In this document: positions 13,937 through 20,968 of the stretch, piece after piece
How the letters are laid out: each line of letters starts with the position of its first letter
Position numbering within the stretch: the first letter of the stretch is position 1
NCBI GenBank assembly: GCA_023429565.1
Contig: JAEZDJ010000011.1
Coordinates: 1-20,968 of the forward strand
Reading direction: 5' to 3'
From: Actinomycetes bacterium
GTDB lineage: Bacteria > Actinomycetota > Coriobacteriia > Coriobacteriales > Eggerthellaceae
Length of the DNA: 20,968 nucleotides
Notes under the pieces: generated by a model
The model's input: only the letters and a program-made list of their open reading frames with translations
What the model was told of the DNA's origin: nothing
Databases searched by the model: none
Translations under genes and position numbers: made by a program

Positions 13937-15061
13937 ATGTCGGACCGTGCATTTACCCATGACCCTTCGGCAACCGCCGCCTTCGCCGCATTGTCGGACG
14001 TCCCCCTTGCGCTCGATTCCGGGGAGCGCCTGCGTGCCGTCGTCATTGGCGGAGGCACGGGTGCGCCCATGTCGATTCGTACCTTGTTGTCGCTTGGCCT
14101 TGAGGTGAGTGCCGTTGTCGCCATGGCTGACGATGGCGGATCGACGGGCATTTTGCGGGAGGAAGCCGATGTCACGCCGCCGGGCGATGTGAGAAAATGC
14201 ATTGCGGCCATGGCCTCTGACCCCTCAGATCCCCTGACGCGTGCGTTCAAGTATAGATTCCCTTTTGCGCGAAATCACACGCTTGGCAATCTTCTTCTCT
14301 CGGCTCTCGAGGACGCGGCGGGGTCATTCCCCGAAGCCATTGCAATCTGCGAGCGCTTGCTTGACGCGCGGGGCCATGTGTATCCTTCGACGCTCGACCG
14401 CGTGACGCTGGTCGCCCGCACCCGCGATGGCCGTGCGATAGAAGGACAGGCTGTCGCCTGCCACTCTCGGACAGCGCTCCAACGGGTTGAACTACGCGCC
14501 GAGGGAGCTATCGAGCCTTACCGGCCGGCCCTCGATGCCATTCGGAATGCAGACCTCGTGGTGCTCGGGCCGGGTTCTTTGTTCACGTCCATCATTCCCA
14601 ACCTGCTTGTCCCCGGAGTTGTCGACGCCATCCGCTCGTCGAGGGGGAGCACGCTGTTCGTGTGCTCGCTTGCCGACATGCAGGGGGAAACGTGGGGCCT
14701 GACGGCGCGTGAGCATGTGGAAGCGCTCATGGATCATGGAATGCGTGGACTTGTCGACTACATGCTTGTGCATGCCGCCACTCCGTTGAAGCCGCAGAGC
14801 CCAGCGACGGGAAGTTTCATGGCGGTTGCAGGAGAGTCGCAAAAGGTTCCTTCTTCTGCCGATTTTGGGAATCCAACGGTGTCCGGGCGCATTCGTCCCG
14901 TGCCTCTGTCCTATCGGGACGCTCAGGCGATCCAGGCTCAGGGTCCCGTTGTCATCGCGCGTGATCTGGTTGATGGCGAGCGTCCCACCTGGCATGACCC
15001 GCAAGCGTTGCGCGCTGCGTTTACGGGGGTGTTGAAGCTGTGTCGTTCACGGCAGAAGTAA
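13937..15061 (+). CDS. yvcK: YvcK/GlmR-family gluconeogenesis factor
   Basis: In Bacillus YvcK (GlmR) binds UDP-GlcNAc and steers carbon into cell-wall precursors on gluconeogenic substrates; mycobacterial CuvA is the counterpart. The fold is that of the CofD 2-phospholactate transferase family. The 374-residue protein has the family signatures GGGTG at 38-42, MADDGGSTG at 63-71, PPGDVRKC at 81-88, HTLGNLLLSAL near 115, and VVLGPGSLFTSIIPNLLV near 212. ATG 13937 is preferred, with AGGAG at 13927-13931 and a 5-base spacer; GTG 13931 is possible but would lie within the Shine-Dalgarno. The last 22 bases overlap whiA, so the two are coupled. About 30 residues precede the first strand, slightly longer than usual. 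Confidence 0.93.
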   Translation: MSDRAFTHDPSATAAFAALSDVPLALDSGERLRAVVIGGGTGAPMSIRTLLSLGLEVSAVVAMADDGGSTGILREEADVTPPGDVRKCIAAMASDPSDPLTRAFKYRFPFARNHTLGNLLLSALEDAAGSFPEAIAICERLLDARGHVYPSTLDRVTLVARTRDGRAIEGQAVACHSRTALQRVELRAEGAIEPYRPALDAIRNADLVVLGPGSLFTSIIPNLLVPGVVDAIRSSRGSTLFVCSLADMQGETWGLTAREHVEALMDHGMRGLVDYMLVHAATPLKPQSPATGSFMAVAGESQKVPSSADFGNPTVSGRIRPVPLSYRDAQAIQAQGPVVIARDLVDGERPTWHDPQALRAAFTGVLKLCRSRQK

Positions 15062-15969
15062 AAGACGAGTTGGCCCGCGTGGCCCCCGTATGCTCGCATT
15101 GCGAAAAGGCGACTCTCGCCGCGCTCGTCCGCATTGAGGGAACGCTGTTTTTGGGAGGTCAGGGAAGGTATCGCATCGAGGTGGCCACGGATGTTCCGAG
15201 TGTTGCGCGGCTCATCATCAAGCTGCTTCATGAGATCTATCACCTCAAGACGGAACTGACCGTTCGACGCAGCGTTCTGCACAAGACGCCGAATTATCTG
15301 ATAGAAGTTCCATCGCAGCAGCATCTGGCCGAATCGTTGCGCGACATGGGCGTCTTGTCTGACGAAGGTCTCGAGCTGGGAATCAGGCCGGATCTGGTGG
15401 AGAAGCAATGCTGTGCGGCAGCCTACCTTCGCGGGGCCTTTTTAGGGAGCGGGTTTGTTGCCAACCCACGAGGCGATTTTCACTTCGAGATAACGGTTGA
15501 ATCCGAGGAGCTGGCCGAAGACTTGGTGGGACTTATGGCCGCCAAGGGGATCAATGCACGGGTGATGCGGCGCAGGAGCTTGTTCATGGTCTACCTGAAG
15601 AGTGGCAGCGCCATTTTGGAGTTTCTTGCCTTTGTCGGCGCACATCATGCGGCGCTGGCCATGGAGAACGAACGCGTGGTCAAGAGCGTCCGGAACGACG
15701 TGAACCGCATGACGAATGCGGAGATCGCGAATCAGGCGAAGAGCGCCAATGCGTCGGTTGACCAGCTGTTTGCCATTCGGACCGTTCTGGAGGCTCACGG
15801 CATGGAGAACATCCCACCAGCCTTGCAGGATTTCATCAAGCTGCGCGTCGCCTTTCCTGACGCGACTTTGAAGGAGTTGGGTGAGCGAGCGACTCCGCCT
15901 CTGTCGAAATCAGCCGTCTACCACCGCGTTCGCCGGATTGAGCAGATGGCCAAGGACATTCAGAGGTAG
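15040..15969 (+). CDS. whiA: Sporulation/division regulator WhiA
   Basis: A DNA-binding protein. In Streptomyces it co-activates division genes with WhiB; in non-sporulating relatives and Firmicutes it affects division and chromosome segregation. Here no sporulation role is implied. The 309-residue protein starts with the family N-terminus SFTAEVKDELAR. A LAGLIDADG-homing-endonuclease-like domain includes YLRGAFLGSGFVANP at 129-143 and FEITVESEELAEDL, and the C-terminal helix-turn-helix domain (about 220-305) has KELGERATPPLSKSAVYHRVRRI. Start is GTG 15040, inside the end of yvcK, with GGGGGTG at 15024-15030 as a possible ribosome site. It closes the uvrC-rapZ-yvcK-whiA cluster; gap follows after a 75-base spacer. 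Confidence 0.95.
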   Translation: MSFTAEVKDELARVAPVCSHCEKATLAALVRIEGTLFLGGQGRYRIEVATDVPSVARLIIKLLHEIYHLKTELTVRRSVLHKTPNYLIEVPSQQHLAESLRDMGVLSDEGLELGIRPDLVEKQCCAAAYLRGAFLGSGFVANPRGDFHFEITVESEELAEDLVGLMAAKGINARVMRRRSLFMVYLKSGSAILEFLAFVGAHHAALAMENERVVKSVRNDVNRMTNAEIANQAKSANASVDQLFAIRTVLEAHGMENIPPALQDFIKLRVAFPDATLKELGERATPPLSKSAVYHRVRRIEQMAKDIQR

Positions 15970-16044
15970 AATAAGAAGGGATTGGGCGTTTTGCGTTCTG
16001 CCCTGTAAACGTTTGACAGAGTATCTTTACGAAAGGGGATACGC

Positions 16045-17046
16045 ATGGCAATCAAAGTAGGCATTAATGGATTTGGTCGTATCGGCCGCCTGGCGTTTCG
16101 CGCGATGGCGAACGATCCTGACATCGAGGTTGTGGCAGTCAATGACCTCGGCGACATTCCAGCGATGGCCCACCTGCTCAAATACGACTCCATCCACGGT
16201 CGTGCCTTCGACGTCGTCGAGGCGACTGAGGATGGCTTCATCGTCGACGGCCATGCGGTCAAGGTTCTTTCTGATCGTGATCCAGCCAACCTTCCCTGGG
16301 GGGAGCTCGGCGTCGATGTGGTGGTTGAATCAACCGGCTTCTTCACTGATGGAAACAAAGCCAAGGCGCATCTCGATGCCGGCGCCAAGAAGGTCGTCAT
16401 TTCCGCGCCCGCAAAAAATGAGGACATCACCATCGTCATGGGAGTGAATGACGACAAGTACAACAAGGATGAGCACAACATCATCTCAAATGCTTCATGC
16501 ACCACAAACTGCCTGGCTCCCTTTGCGAAGGTGTTGCTGGACAATTTCGGGATCAAGCGTGGATTCATGAACACCATCCACTCTTACACCAACGACCAGA
16601 AGATCCTCGACCTTCCTCACAAGGACTTGCGTCGCGCCCGCGCAGCTGCGCTGTCTATGATCCCCACGACCACGGGTGCCGCGCGTGCCGTGTCGCTGGT
16701 GCTTCCTGAACTGAAGGGCAAGCTGGACGGTTTCGCGACACGCGTCCCCACGCCGGATGGCTCGATGGTGGACCTTACGGTCGAGCTGGAGAGAAATGTG
16801 ACGGTCGACGAAGTCAACGCTGCCATGAAGGCTGCAGCCGAGGGTTCGATGAAGGGCATTCTTGAGTACACCGAAGATCCCATCGTGTCCGTTGACATCA
16901 TTGACAACCCCCATTCATCCATCTTCGACAGCAAGCTGACCATGGTGATGGGCGGAGAAGGCGATTTCGTGAAGTGCATCGCTTGGTACGATAACGAGTG
17001 GGGCTATTCCAACCGCGTCAAAGACCTTGTCAAGATACTGCTTTAG
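16045..17046 (+). CDS. gap: Glyceraldehyde-3-phosphate dehydrogenase, type I
   Basis: Oxidises and phosphorylates glyceraldehyde 3-phosphate to 1,3-bisphosphoglycerate with NAD in the cytoplasm. The 333-residue protein has the Rossmann motif INGFGRIGR (7-15), Asp34 in AVNDL (an NAD-preference marker), catalytic Cys152 in SNASCTTNC and His179 in NTIHSYT. The C-terminus WYDNEWGYSNRV is family-typical. AAAGGGG at 16032-16038 provides the ribosome site. The 75-base spacer after whiA contains TTGACA at 16013-16018 but no convincing -10 box behind it, so whether gap has its own promoter here is unclear. A hairpin terminator follows the stop, so pgk is probably read at a lower level or from a separate promoter. 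Confidence 0.97.
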   Translation: MAIKVGINGFGRIGRLAFRAMANDPDIEVVAVNDLGDIPAMAHLLKYDSIHGRAFDVVEATEDGFIVDGHAVKVLSDRDPANLPWGELGVDVVVESTGFFTDGNKAKAHLDAGAKKVVISAPAKNEDITIVMGVNDDKYNKDEHNIISNASCTTNCLAPFAKVLLDNFGIKRGFMNTIHSYTNDQKILDLPHKDLRRARAAALSMIPTTTGAARAVSLVLPELKGKLDGFATRVPTPDGSMVDLTVELERNVTVDEVNAAMKAAAEGSMKGILEYTEDPIVSVDIIDNPHSSIFDSKLTMVMGGEGDFVKCIAWYDNEWGYSNRVKDLVKILL

Positions 17047-17066
17047 CAGATAGCGACCTGAACTTG

Positions 17067-17109
17067 AAAAGCGCGCGGCACCTGAACGTATCAGGTTCTG
17101 CGCGCTTTT
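17067..17109 (+). terminator. Terminator hairpin after gap
   Basis: AAAAGCGCGC (17067-17076) pairs with GCGCGCTTTT (17100-17109). Inside, ACCTGA (17080-17085) pairs with TCAGGT (17091-17096) around a 5-base loop, separated from the outer stem by a 3/3 internal loop. The TTTT lies within the right arm. This is the best intrinsic terminator in the window, 20 bases after the gap stop. Confidence 0.75.
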
Positions 17110-17179
17110 GGCTGACGGGAGCGTCTTCCCTGGGAGTGCGAGGAGCCGCTGCTGATTCGTTTGGGCGTTCCTTTGCCGG

Positions 17180-17264
17180 GAACTGCGCGCATGAGTTGCG
17201 GTTCGAGACTTCCCTTGCCGGCATCGTGTGCGCCGCGCCCGCTTTGCTGCTTGAGCGGGCGCGG
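17180..17264 (+). other. Structured leader before pgk: two hairpins
   Basis: GAACTGC (17180-17186) can pair with GCGGTTC (17198-17204), including one T-G wobble. CCGCGCCCGCT (17233-17243) pairs perfectly with AGCGGGCGCGG (17254-17264) around a 10-base loop, ending 32 bases before the pgk ATG. No T-run follows the second hairpin. TTGCCGG occurs twice, at 17174 and about 17215. The 187 bases between the gap terminator and pgk hold no gene and no clear promoter. The hairpins may protect the pgk mRNA 5' end, mark a processing site, or belong to a regulated leader. Confidence 0.5.
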
Positions 17265-17296
17265 ATGGTGCTCTCCCTCATTTCGAAAGGAATCTT

Positions 17297-18481
17297 ATGG
17301 CAGATATCAGATCCATCGTCGACTTGGATGCCGCAGGAAAGCGCGTGATCGTGCGCGTTGACTTCAATGTGCCCATAGAGGCTGGCTCCGTTTCCGATGA
17401 CACGCGCATTCGAGCTGCGCTTCCCACTATCGAAAGACTTGTGGGCCAGGGTGCCCGCGTCGTTCTCATGAGCCACCTCGGCCGTCCCAAAGGGGAGGGC
17501 TTTGAAGAGGCATTCACCCTGCGTCCCGCAGCGCAGCGACTGTCTGAGCTGCTTGGCAGATCCGTCGTCTTCGCCTCGGACACCATCGGTCCAGATGCTC
17601 AAGCGAAGGCGTCCTCTCTGCGTGACGGCGATGTGCTCGTGTTGGAGAACGTGCGTTTTGATGGACGGGAGAAGAAGAACGATCCCGCGTTCTGTGAAGA
17701 GCTTGCCCGTTTGGGTGACGTGTATGTGAATGACGCGTTTGGCGCGGCGCATCGCGCCCATGCCTCGACGGCTGGCATCGCGCGTCTCTTGCCGGCCTAT
17801 GCTGGGTATCTTATGCAACGGGAGGTGTCCACGCTTTCGGAGATGCTCCAGGCTCCCCGCCGTCCGTTCGTCGCCATCCTCGGCGGATCGAAGGTTTCTG
17901 ACAAGATCAAGGTTATCGATGCCCTTATCGACAGGTGTGACACGGTTGTGATCGGGGGAGGCATGTGCTTCACCTTTCTCATTGCCCAGGGCTACTCGGT
18001 GGGCTTGTCGCTGAAGGAGGACGATTGGGTGGAACGCGCCGCGGCCCTCATTGCCAAAGCGGAACGGCAGGGGGTTGAGCTTCTCCTGCCCGTGGACGTG
18101 GTTGCGGCTGATCGTTTTGCAGAAGATGCCGAGACTGAAACGACTGCGGTTGAGGGCATCCCCGATGGTATGATGGGGCTCGACATCGGGCCCAAGACAG
18201 CCAAGCTCTATGCCGATGCCATCGCCGGGGCGCAAACCGTGTTTTGGAATGGTCCGATGGGCGTGTTTGAGTTGACGCCGTTTGAGGCAGGCACGAAAGC
18301 GGTTGCCGATGCTGTGGCGAATAACGTCGAAGCTGACACCATCATCGGAGGGGGCGACAGCGTTGCTGCCGTCAACAAGTTCGGCTTGGGAGATAAGATG
18401 ACGTTTATCTCGACTGGCGGAGGGGCCTCGATGGAACTCGTACAAGGCGAGCCTCTGCCCGGTGTGGAGGCCCTTCGGTAG
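17297..18481 (+). CDS. pgk: Phosphoglycerate kinase
   Basis: Transfers phosphate from 1,3-bisphosphoglycerate to ADP, the first ATP-yielding step of glycolysis. The 394-residue monomer has normal length. N-terminal substrate-binding motifs are RVDFNVP (20-26), SHLGRPKG (59-66), and the basic block ENVRFDGREKKND. The C-terminal nucleotide domain shows GGSKVSDKI, GGGMCFTFL, WNGPMGVFE and GGGDSVAAV, ending with STGGGASMELV. The start at 17297 has GAAAGGA upstream at 17284-17290. pgk, tpiA and gpmI are nearly contiguous (13-base gap, then a 1-base overlap) and surely one transcription unit. Confidence 0.97.
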   Translation: MADIRSIVDLDAAGKRVIVRVDFNVPIEAGSVSDDTRIRAALPTIERLVGQGARVVLMSHLGRPKGEGFEEAFTLRPAAQRLSELLGRSVVFASDTIGPDAQAKASSLRDGDVLVLENVRFDGREKKNDPAFCEELARLGDVYVNDAFGAAHRAHASTAGIARLLPAYAGYLMQREVSTLSEMLQAPRRPFVAILGGSKVSDKIKVIDALIDRCDTVVIGGGMCFTFLIAQGYSVGLSLKEDDWVERAAALIAKAERQGVELLLPVDVVAADRFAEDAETETTAVEGIPDGMMGLDIGPKTAKLYADAIAGAQTVFWNGPMGVFELTPFEAGTKAVADAVANNVEADTIIGGGDSVAAVNKFGLGDKMTFISTGGGASMELVQGEPLPGVEALR

Positions 18482-18494
18482 AAAGGAAAGTTCT

Positions 18495-19268
18495 ATGGCA
18501 CGCAAACCCTTGATGGCGGGCAATTGGAAGATGAACAACGCAATCGGAGAAGCGGTTGTGCTGGCGCAGGAGATATCGAATCAGTACGACAAGGAGACCT
18601 GGGGAGAGGACGTCGAGATCGTCGTCTGCCCACCCTTCGTTGACCTCAAGCCGGTCAAGACCGTCTTTGACTTCGACAAGACGAAGGTCGCTGTCGGTGC
18701 TCAAAATGTATATTGGGAGCCGTCGGGGGCCTTCACGGGCGAAATCTCGGTAACCATGCTCAAAGAGATCGGCTGCGCCTACTGCATCGTGGGCCATTCC
18801 GAACGCCGCGAGCTGTTCGGGGAAACGAACGAGGATGTCAACCGCAAGGTCAAGGCGCTTGTGGAAGGCGAAGTCGCTCCAATCCTGTGCGTGGGCGAAT
18901 CCCTTGCGGTGCGCGATGGGGGAACGACTGAGGAGTACGTGCGCGCGCAGGTGCGTGCCGCGTTTGCCGGAGTCGATGCGGCTGCAGCAAAGGGCGTAGT
19001 TGTGGCCTATGAGCCGCTCTGGGCCATCGGCACGGGCCGCACGGCAACTCCCGAGCAGGCCGAGGCCGTGTGCGCGTCGATCCGGTCGGTTTTGGGCGAG
19101 GTGCTCACGCCTGACATTGCCGAAGAAACGCGCATCCTGTATGGCGGATCGATGAACCCAGGCAATGTCGAGGGACTGCTTGCCCAGCCCGACATAGACG
19201 GCGGCCTCGTGGGGGGCGCCAGTCTGAAAGCGCAGTCGTTCGTCCAGCTGATCGAGGCGTGCCTGTGA
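18495..19268 (+). CDS. tpiA: Triosephosphate isomerase
   Basis: Interconverts dihydroxyacetone phosphate and glyceraldehyde 3-phosphate. The 257-residue TIM barrel has all catalytic residues: Asn10 and Lys12 (AGNWKMN), His101 (IVGHSERR) and Glu173 (AYEPLWAIGTG), plus the phosphate-gripping loop IGTGRTATPEQ and the C-terminal ILYGGSMNPGN. ATG 18495 has AGAAAGGAAAG upstream, 13 bases after the pgk stop; the frame's earlier start at 18462 lies inside pgk and adds non-family residues. The TGA stop shares one base with the gpmI ATG. Confidence 0.97.
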   Translation: MARKPLMAGNWKMNNAIGEAVVLAQEISNQYDKETWGEDVEIVVCPPFVDLKPVKTVFDFDKTKVAVGAQNVYWEPSGAFTGEISVTMLKEIGCAYCIVGHSERRELFGETNEDVNRKVKALVEGEVAPILCVGESLAVRDGGTTEEYVRAQVRAAFAGVDAAAAKGVVVAYEPLWAIGTGRTATPEQAEAVCASIRSVLGEVLTPDIAEETRILYGGSMNPGNVEGLLAQPDIDGGLVGGASLKAQSFVQLIEACL

Positions 19269-20860
19269 TGGCTAGCTTTGAGCGTCAGACGCCTGCCGAT
19301 CCCACGGTAACTTCTCCGCATGGATCTGACCTGGTTCTTCCTTTATGCCTCGTCATCATGGATGGGTTTGGCCTTGCCGAGGCTGGTCCCGGCAACGCGA
19401 TAGCGTTGGCCGAGACCCCTTGCTTGGACCATCTGCGGGAAACCTGCTCTTGGACGAGGCTCGAAGCATCGGGCGAGGCCGTCGGACTTCCGGCTGGCCA
19501 GATGGGGAATTCCGAAGTCGGTCATCTCAACATCGGTGCCGGCAGGGTGGTGCATCAGGAGCTCACGCGTATCAACCGCGCATGCGATGACGGCTCCCTT
19601 GCTGCCAACCCGGTGTTGGGAGAGGCTTTCTCTTCCGCATGCAAGCCAGGGGCTGCGCTGCACCTTATGGGGCTTCTCTCAGACGGCGGCGTTCATTCGT
19701 CAAACAAACATCTTTATGCGCTCATGCGTGCAGCCAAGGAGGCCGGCGTCAGGCATATTCTCATTCATTGCTTCATGGACGGACGGGATGTGGCCCCGCG
19801 GAGCGGTGTCGGATATCTCGAGCAGTTGGGCGATGAGATGGCGGACTTGTCTGATGACGGATGCCGCGTCGAGATAGGCAGCATCGTTGGGCGATACTAT
19901 GCCATGGACAGAGACAATCGTTGGGAGCGGGTGCGGCTGGCATGGAATGCCGTGGTGAACGCTGAGCCCCGATCCAGCCTTTCTCCGCAACAGGTCATTG
20001 CCGAATCCTACGACTTGGGCGTCACGGATGAATTCTTGGTCCCTGTCGCGCTTTCCGATCGAGGGATGGTGGACGGGGATGCAGTGGTGTTCTTCAACTT
20101 TCGTCCCGATAGGGCAAGGGAGCTCACTCGCGCGCTCGTGGATGAAGACTTTTCAGGATTCTCCCGTTCCCGTCGTCCTCGGACATCGTTTGTCTGCCTG
20201 ACTGAATACGATCCCTCCATCAACGCTCCCGTCGCGTTTGCGAAGGAGTTTCCCAACGAGGTGTTGGCTGATGTTCTCGCTCATGCGGGGCTTGTCCAAT
20301 ACCATATTGCGGAGACCGAAAAATATGCTCATGTGACATTTTTCCTCAACGGGGGCCGCGAGGAGCCGAAGAAGGGGGAGTGCCGGACGCTCATTTCCAG
20401 TCCCAAGGTTGCCACGTATGACCTTCAGCCCGAGATGAGCGAGCCTGAGGTCGCGGCTGCGCTGGCAAATGCCATCGATGCGGACGAGGCCGACGTGTAT
20501 CTGGTGAATTTCGCGAATCCCGACATGGTGGGGCACACGGGTTCCATACCGGCTGCCGTGTCGGCTGTGCAGGCGGTTGATTCCGGCGTCTCGCAGGTGT
20601 TGGCTGCGATCGAGCGCAAGGGGGGCATCGCCCTGGTGACGGCCGATCACGGCAATGCTGACAAGATGATTGCCGACGACGGCACGCCCCATACGGCCCA
20701 TACAACGGCCCTTGTGCCGTTCGTGCTGGTTGACTATGCGGGGACTGGGCGTGTCTTGGACGGCTCTCGGGGTGCTCTGTGTGACATAGCCCCCACACTC
20801 CTTGAACTGATTGGTCTTGCCATACCTGAGGAGATGACGGGACGCAGCCTGTTGGCGTAG
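19268..20860 (+). CDS. gpmI: Phosphoglycerate mutase, 2,3-bisphosphoglycerate-independent
   Basis: Converts 3-phosphoglycerate to 2-phosphoglycerate without a bisphosphate cofactor, using two metal ions (often manganese). The 530-residue protein belongs to the alkaline phosphatase superfamily. Metal ligand Asp32 (VIMDGFGLA) and nucleophile Ser82 (GQMGNSEVGHLNIGAGR) are present, as are HCFMDGRDVAPRSG, GRYYAMDRDNRW, FFNFRPDRARE, EKYAHVTFFLNGG, NFANPDMVGHTG and TADHGNADKM. About 25 residues precede the first strand, longer than most relatives. ATG 19268 overlaps the tpiA stop by one base (TGATG); GTG 19259 is an in-frame alternative three codons earlier. Being last in the pgk-tpiA-gpmI unit, it is followed by a hairpin. 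Confidence 0.96.
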   Translation: MASFERQTPADPTVTSPHGSDLVLPLCLVIMDGFGLAEAGPGNAIALAETPCLDHLRETCSWTRLEASGEAVGLPAGQMGNSEVGHLNIGAGRVVHQELTRINRACDDGSLAANPVLGEAFSSACKPGAALHLMGLLSDGGVHSSNKHLYALMRAAKEAGVRHILIHCFMDGRDVAPRSGVGYLEQLGDEMADLSDDGCRVEIGSIVGRYYAMDRDNRWERVRLAWNAVVNAEPRSSLSPQQVIAESYDLGVTDEFLVPVALSDRGMVDGDAVVFFNFRPDRARELTRALVDEDFSGFSRSRRPRTSFVCLTEYDPSINAPVAFAKEFPNEVLADVLAHAGLVQYHIAETEKYAHVTFFLNGGREEPKKGECRTLISSPKVATYDLQPEMSEPEVAAALANAIDADEADVYLVNFANPDMVGHTGSIPAAVSAVQAVDSGVSQVLAAIERKGGIALVTADHGNADKMIADDGTPHTAHTTALVPFVLVDYAGTGRVLDGSRGALCDIAPTLLELIGLAIPEEMTGRSLLA

Positions 20861-20887
20861 TCGCTTTCTGCTTCCTCCGTCCTCCCG

Positions 20888-20912
20888 TTCGCCCCGCGTT
20901 TTGCGGGGCGAA
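20888..20912 (+). terminator. Terminator hairpin after gpmI
   Basis: TTCGCCCCGC (20888-20897) pairs perfectly with GCGGGGCGAA (20903-20912) around a GTTTT loop, 27 bases after the gpmI stop. Only a short CTGTCTT follows, so it is strong as a structure but poor in downstream Ts. Nothing further is identifiable from 20913 to the window end. Confidence 0.65.
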
Positions 20913-20968
20913 CCTGTCTTGGGGCCACCATGCGACCCCGCTTCTGCGATCACGGGAACAGCGTGCGG

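Noticed and set aside
16013..16018. TTGACA before gap as a strong promoter
   Set aside because: No acceptable -10 box lies 16-18 bases downstream; that position is occupied by the gap Shine-Dalgarno.

Overview
The window is ordinary chromosomal DNA from a moderately GC-rich bacterium, most likely an actinobacterium and probably of class Coriobacteriia (Eggerthellales-like). That assignment is inference. It rests on the actinobacterial gene order uvrC-rapZ-yvcK-whiA-gap-pgk-tpiA, the Arg-containing P-loop of RapZ, the folate-dependent TrmFO beside dprA and xerC, a CGAAC-N4-GTT type SOS box, and several likely leaderless genes. No RNA genes, insertion sequences, prophage or CRISPR array were seen.

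Layout. Bases 2-91 hold the last 29 codons of an upstream gene, probably dprA. Next come trmFO and xerC with a 4-base overlap. A 328-base spacer with palindromes leads to a small Cys-rich protein of the YgbA / nitrous-oxide-stimulated-promoter family. uvrA follows behind a near-perfect LexA box and ends at a strong hairpin. An EamA-type permease and a GNAT acetyltransferase form a small accessory pair. After them lies an unrecognised membrane-anchored protein whose C-terminal part looks like a decayed metallophosphoesterase. gdhA (glutamate dehydrogenase) is on the minus strand, convergent with that protein and divergent from uvrC. The right half is entirely plus strand: uvrC-rapZ-yvcK-whiA with overlapping or nearly touching genes, then gap, a structured 250-base spacer, and pgk-tpiA-gpmI.

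Function. uvrA and uvrC are two of the three excision-repair nuclease subunits. trmFO modifies tRNA at U54 and xerC resolves chromosome dimers. rapZ, yvcK and whiA link cell-wall precursor supply, carbon status and division. gap, pgk, tpiA and gpmI encode the middle of glycolysis, and gdhA assimilates ammonium.

The least ordinary items are: four genes with a TANNNT box 6-10 bases before the start codon and no Shine-Dalgarno (trmFO, ygbA-like, the unknown protein, uvrC); the unknown protein itself; a UvrC lacking one Cys of the expected iron-sulfur set; overlapping palindromes just before the ygbA-like gene; and the hairpin-rich gap-pgk spacer. I found no clearly new multi-gene system.
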